A DNA stretch of 7,890 bases, from assembly GCA_964602445.1 (NCBI GenBank), contig CAZRQV010000046.1:1-7890 (forward strand), given 5' to 3'. The DNA comes from HGM12587 sp964602445 (GTDB lineage Bacteria > Bacillota > Clostridia > Lachnospirales > Lachnospiraceae). The position numbers were made by a program, and so were the translations under genes. The stretch's first letter is position 1. Each line of letters begins with the position of its first letter. The notes below the pieces were generated by a model. The model ran no database searches. It was not told the origin of the DNA and saw only the letters and a list, made by a program, of their open reading frames with translations. Positions 6,224 to 7,890 of this stretch are shown piece by piece.

Positions 6224-7336
6224 TTATATCGTTTCATCGACCAAAAATTCTGCCAGTACCTGATTGCTCACATCAATTCCCAGTTCTGTCAAACGGATTC
6301 TGGTTCCTTCCTGTTCCAGTAAACCTTCTGCCACCAGCTTCTGTACCACATTTTCATATTGTGACCGATAGCAGCTCCAATCCACCCCCTGCATTTTGCG
6401 AAGTCCCAGAAAAAAATATTCTTCCATGGCAGCAGTGTCATCCAGAATCTCTGTTTCCCCTTCAAAATTTCCTTTTAAATATTCCTCAAGCACGGTCTGA
6501 TTGCTCTTTCGCATCATTCCAAGAAGAGATGCAGCTCCCAAACCAAGACCCAGATAATCTACTCTGTCCCAATAAGAAAGATTATGACGGCATTCATAGC
6601 CCGGTTTCGCATAATTGGAAATTTCGTATCGCTCATACCCTTTCGATGCCAGAAACCGCTTTGTTTCATAATACATTTGTCGTTCTTCTTCCTCCGAAGG
6701 CAAAAGCTCCGGATGATTTTCATATTGTTCATAAAAAGGAGTACCTTCTTCGATGATCAGGCTGTACGCTGAAATATGCTCCGGATTCAATGCCGTCACA
6801 CGCTCCATGGTCTTTTTCCACGTTTCCTGATTCTGCCCCGGCAGCGCTGACATCAAATCTACATTTATATTTTGGAAACCATATTTTCTGGCAAGGGCAT
6901 AATTTTCTTCAAAGGTTTCCCACGTATGGATTCTTCCAAGCTTCTTTAACTCTTCGTTGTCTGCTGACTGCAGCCCGAAACTGATGCGGTTGATCCCTGC
7001 TTTTTTCCACAGAAGCAGTTTTTCTTCCGTCACCGTTCCCGGATTTGCCTCAATGGAAATTTCTGCATCCCCAGAAAAATTGCCATAATAACGCAGTACT
7101 TCCATGATCCGGACAATTTCTGTTCCCTCTAAAAGACTCGGTGTTCCTCCGCCGAAAAAAACAGTTTCTGTCCTATGCTGCTGTAACAGTGCCCGATTAC
7201 GTTCTATTTCTTTTAAAAGCTGGTTTACATATTGCTTCTGTATCTCTGTTCCGGCAGGTCCTGAGAGAAAATCACAATACTGACATTTTCTCACACAAAA
7301 TGGAATATGCACATAAATTCCCAAACTTCCTTTCAT
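6224..7336 (-). CDS. hemW: HemW, radical SAM heme chaperone (HemN-like)
   Basis: HemW is a radical SAM protein related to coproporphyrinogen III dehydrogenase HemN but thought to carry heme to respiratory or other heme proteins. The N-terminus has the [4Fe-4S] motif CVRKCQYCDF (14-23): three cysteines in CxxxCxxC spacing, with Phe at the place of HemN's extra cysteine, which marks HemW rather than HemN. FGGGTPS (61-67) and EANPGT (96-101) are typical SAM-barrel segments. HNLSYW (251-256), followed by YLGLGLGA (261-268), is the HemW signature thought to be tied to heme binding. A HemN C-terminal winged region follows (about 300-365). The 370 residues match the family. The ATG at 7336 has GGGAGG at 7348-7353, 11 bases away, slightly long but with no better start. 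It heads the operon with the AAA+, VWA and 77-aa genes. In databases this family is often mislabelled coproporphyrinogen oxidase. Confidence 0.96.
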   Translation of the reverse strand: MKGSLGIYVHIPFCVRKCQYCDFLSGPAGTEIQKQYVNQLLKEIERNRALLQQHRTETVFFGGGTPSLLEGTEIVRIMEVLRYYGNFSGDAEISIEANPGTVTEEKLLLWKKAGINRISFGLQSADNEELKKLGRIHTWETFEENYALARKYGFQNINVDLMSALPGQNQETWKKTMERVTALNPEHISAYSLIIEEGTPFYEQYENHPELLPSEEEERQMYYETKRFLASKGYERYEISNYAKPGYECRHNLSYWDRVDYLGLGLGAASLLGMMRKSNQTVLEEYLKGNFEGETEILDDTAAMEEYFFLGLRKMQGVDWSCYRSQYENVVQKLVAEGLLEQEGTRIRLTELGIDVSNQVLAEFLVDETI

Positions 7337-7386
7337 TTTGACCGATGCCTCCCATTTCTATTTTCTACTTCTTTGATCTCAGCACA

Positions 7387-7416
7387 ATTCTAGCATATTC
7401 TGCAGGAAATTCTCAA
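7387..7416 (-). promoter_or_regulatory. Sigma-A-type promoter of the hemW operon
   Basis: On the minus strand TTGAGA (7411-7416) is followed after 18 bases by TAGAAT (7387-7392), preceded by TGC as an extended -10. Each box differs from consensus at one position. Transcription would start near 7380, about 44 bases before the hemW ATG. This supports hemW as the first gene of the unit ending at the hairpin at 3198-3228. Confidence 0.75.
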
Positions 7417-7499
7417 ATCAAATATCACTTATGCGGTGAAATTCTTTCTTGCACAGTCGACATTTACTCTTTCATACAAAAACAGTAGAAGGGGGAACT

Positions 7500-7601
7500 A
7501 TGAGCAAATATATTCCCCTGCTTAACATAAGAAATCCTCTCCAGATTGGAAATCTCTCCGCGAGCTGCGCATCCTGCACTGATTGCTTTTATTTCATATA
7601 A
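7500..7601 (+). CDS. Possible small peptide gene with CxxCxxC tail (33 aa)
   Basis: This is a weakly supported plus-strand small ORF, opposite to all other genes. The peptide starts MSKYIPLLNIRNP and ends with three evenly spaced cysteines (C23, C26, C29) followed by the hydrophobic residues FYFI. In its favour are a purine-rich GAAGGGGG (7488-7495) four bases before the ATG and a hairpin with a six-T tail on this strand 48 bases after the stop. A TTGCAC (7449-7454) upstream could be a -35, but the -10 match is poor. I do not recognise the peptide. It could be a small metal-binding or modified peptide, or simply chance. The short spacing between ribosome site and ATG and the lack of a clear promoter keep confidence low. 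Confidence 0.25.
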   Translation: MSKYIPLLNIRNPLQIGNLSASCASCTDCFYFI

Positions 7602-7649
7602 AAATCCATAATCTTCATACATTCATGTACAAAGTCTTTCCTATAAAGT

Positions 7650-7700
7650 AACAAACAACAGGAGGGCAATCCCCTAAGGGGTGCCCTCCTGTTGTTTGTT
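7650..7700. terminator. Strong, probably bidirectional, rho-independent terminator
   Basis: A perfect 19-bp stem pairs 7650-7668 with 7682-7700. Inside it, CCCC (7671-7674) pairs with GGGG (7678-7681) around a TAA loop, leaving a two-base bulge (AT, 7669-7670). It starts 15 bases after the stop of the minus-strand cell-wall-binding gene, so it should end that transcript; the minus-strand tail is only moderately U-rich (TACTTTATAG). On the plus strand the stem runs into TTTTTT (7699-7704), a classic terminator tail. It therefore isolates the hemW operon from the upstream gene and could also end a plus-strand transcript. Confidence 0.88.
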
Positions 7701-7714
7701 TTTTATTGTATCGA

Positions 7715-7890
7715 TTATCTTGCAATGATCTCGTCTGCGCTTTCCAGTCCGAATACAGTTACTACTGTTTCATTAGAAAGAGCACCTTCGCCGCCAAGGA
7801 CATAACCGGATGCGATTTCATTTGCTGCTACATATTCTGCTGCAGCTGCTTCACTGCCGTCTTTTGTTAATACCAGTGGTGCGTTTAATG
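7715..7890 (-). CDS. C-terminal end of a protein with a putative cell-wall-binding repeat 2 (partial)
   Basis: Only the last 57 codons are in the window; the start lies beyond 7890. The visible part reads LNAPLVLTKDGSEAAAAEY and, after a short helix, GYVLGGEGALSNETVVTVFG, ending ADEIIAR. The pattern (A)PLLLT...A..Y......Y.LGG.GA.S is that of the putative cell-wall-binding repeat 2 (CWB2-type), which in Clostridia anchors surface proteins to the cell wall, usually as two or three copies. If this is right, the full protein should be exported and carry further repeats and perhaps a catalytic domain upstream. The strong terminator directly after the TAA marks it as the last gene of its unit. The family match rests on this one short repeat, so it is likely but not certain. 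Confidence 0.7.
   Translation of the reverse strand, partial: LNAPLVLTKDGSEAAAAEYVAANEIASGYVLGGEGALSNETVVTVFGLESADEIIAR

Larger units (their letters stand above)
7337..7714. other. Intergenic region between hemW and the cell-wall-binding gene
   Basis: This 378-base stretch carries no convincing minus-strand gene. It holds the hemW ribosome site and promoter (7348-7416), a possible plus-strand 33-codon small ORF (7500-7601), and a strong hairpin terminator (7650-7700). I see no tRNA, riboswitch or insertion sequence in it. The bases between the small ORF and the hairpin (7602-7649) show nothing recognisable. Confidence 0.7.

Noticed and set aside
6076..6984. Plus-strand open frames opposite hemW and the AAA+ gene start
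   Set aside because: They are shadows of hemW; the apparent protein is low-complexity, rich in Phe, Ser and Pro, with no domain.
1..7890. CRISPR array, tRNA, rRNA, insertion sequence or prophage
   Set aside because: I found no regularly spaced repeats, cloverleaf-like sequence, transposase or integrase frame, or terminal inverted repeats.

Overview
The window looks like a chromosomal segment from a low-to-moderate GC Gram-positive anaerobe, most likely a Clostridia member of the Lachnospiraceae type. This is inferred from the HrcA/CIRCE heat-shock arrangement, the DnaK sequence type (no long insertion in the N-terminal ATPase quadrant), the AGGAGG-like ribosome binding sites, and an upstream gene with a Clostridium-style cell-wall-binding repeat. 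Species cannot be fixed from this sequence alone. Every well-supported gene lies on the minus strand, so transcription runs from high to low coordinates.

In transcription order: (1) 7890-7715 is the last 57 codons of a protein with a putative cell-wall-binding repeat 2, cut by the window edge. (2) 7714-7337 is a non-coding or nearly non-coding stretch. It holds a strong hairpin terminator (7650-7700), a possible 33-codon plus-strand small ORF with a CxxCxxC tail (7500-7601), and a good sigma-A-type promoter (7387-7416) facing hemW. (3) 7336-3256 is a compact operon: hemW (radical SAM heme chaperone), a NorQ/MoxR-type AAA+ ATPase, a NorD-type VWA-domain protein and an unrecognised 77-residue protein. 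The ATPase and VWA genes overlap by one base (TAATG). (4) A hairpin at 3198-3228 probably ends that operon. The promoter of the next unit is built into the same hairpin. (5) 3128-1 is the class I heat-shock operon hrcA-grpE-dnaK, with a perfect CIRCE operator at 3152-3178. dnaK runs off the left edge.

The heat-shock unit is classical. DnaK is the Hsp70 chaperone, GrpE is its nucleotide exchange factor, and HrcA represses the operon through CIRCE. hemW next to hrcA is a familiar Firmicutes neighbourhood. The unusual part is the AAA+/VWA/77-aa module inserted between hemW and hrcA. By family it should be an ATP-driven metal-insertion or protein-remodelling pair of the NorQ-NorD / CbbQ-CbbO / MoxR-VWA kind, but no client enzyme is visible. 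It is the best candidate here for an undescribed system. Its ATPase has Asn in place of the usual Thr/Ser of the Walker A motif, and its VWA partner carries a CHxxHxxC motif.
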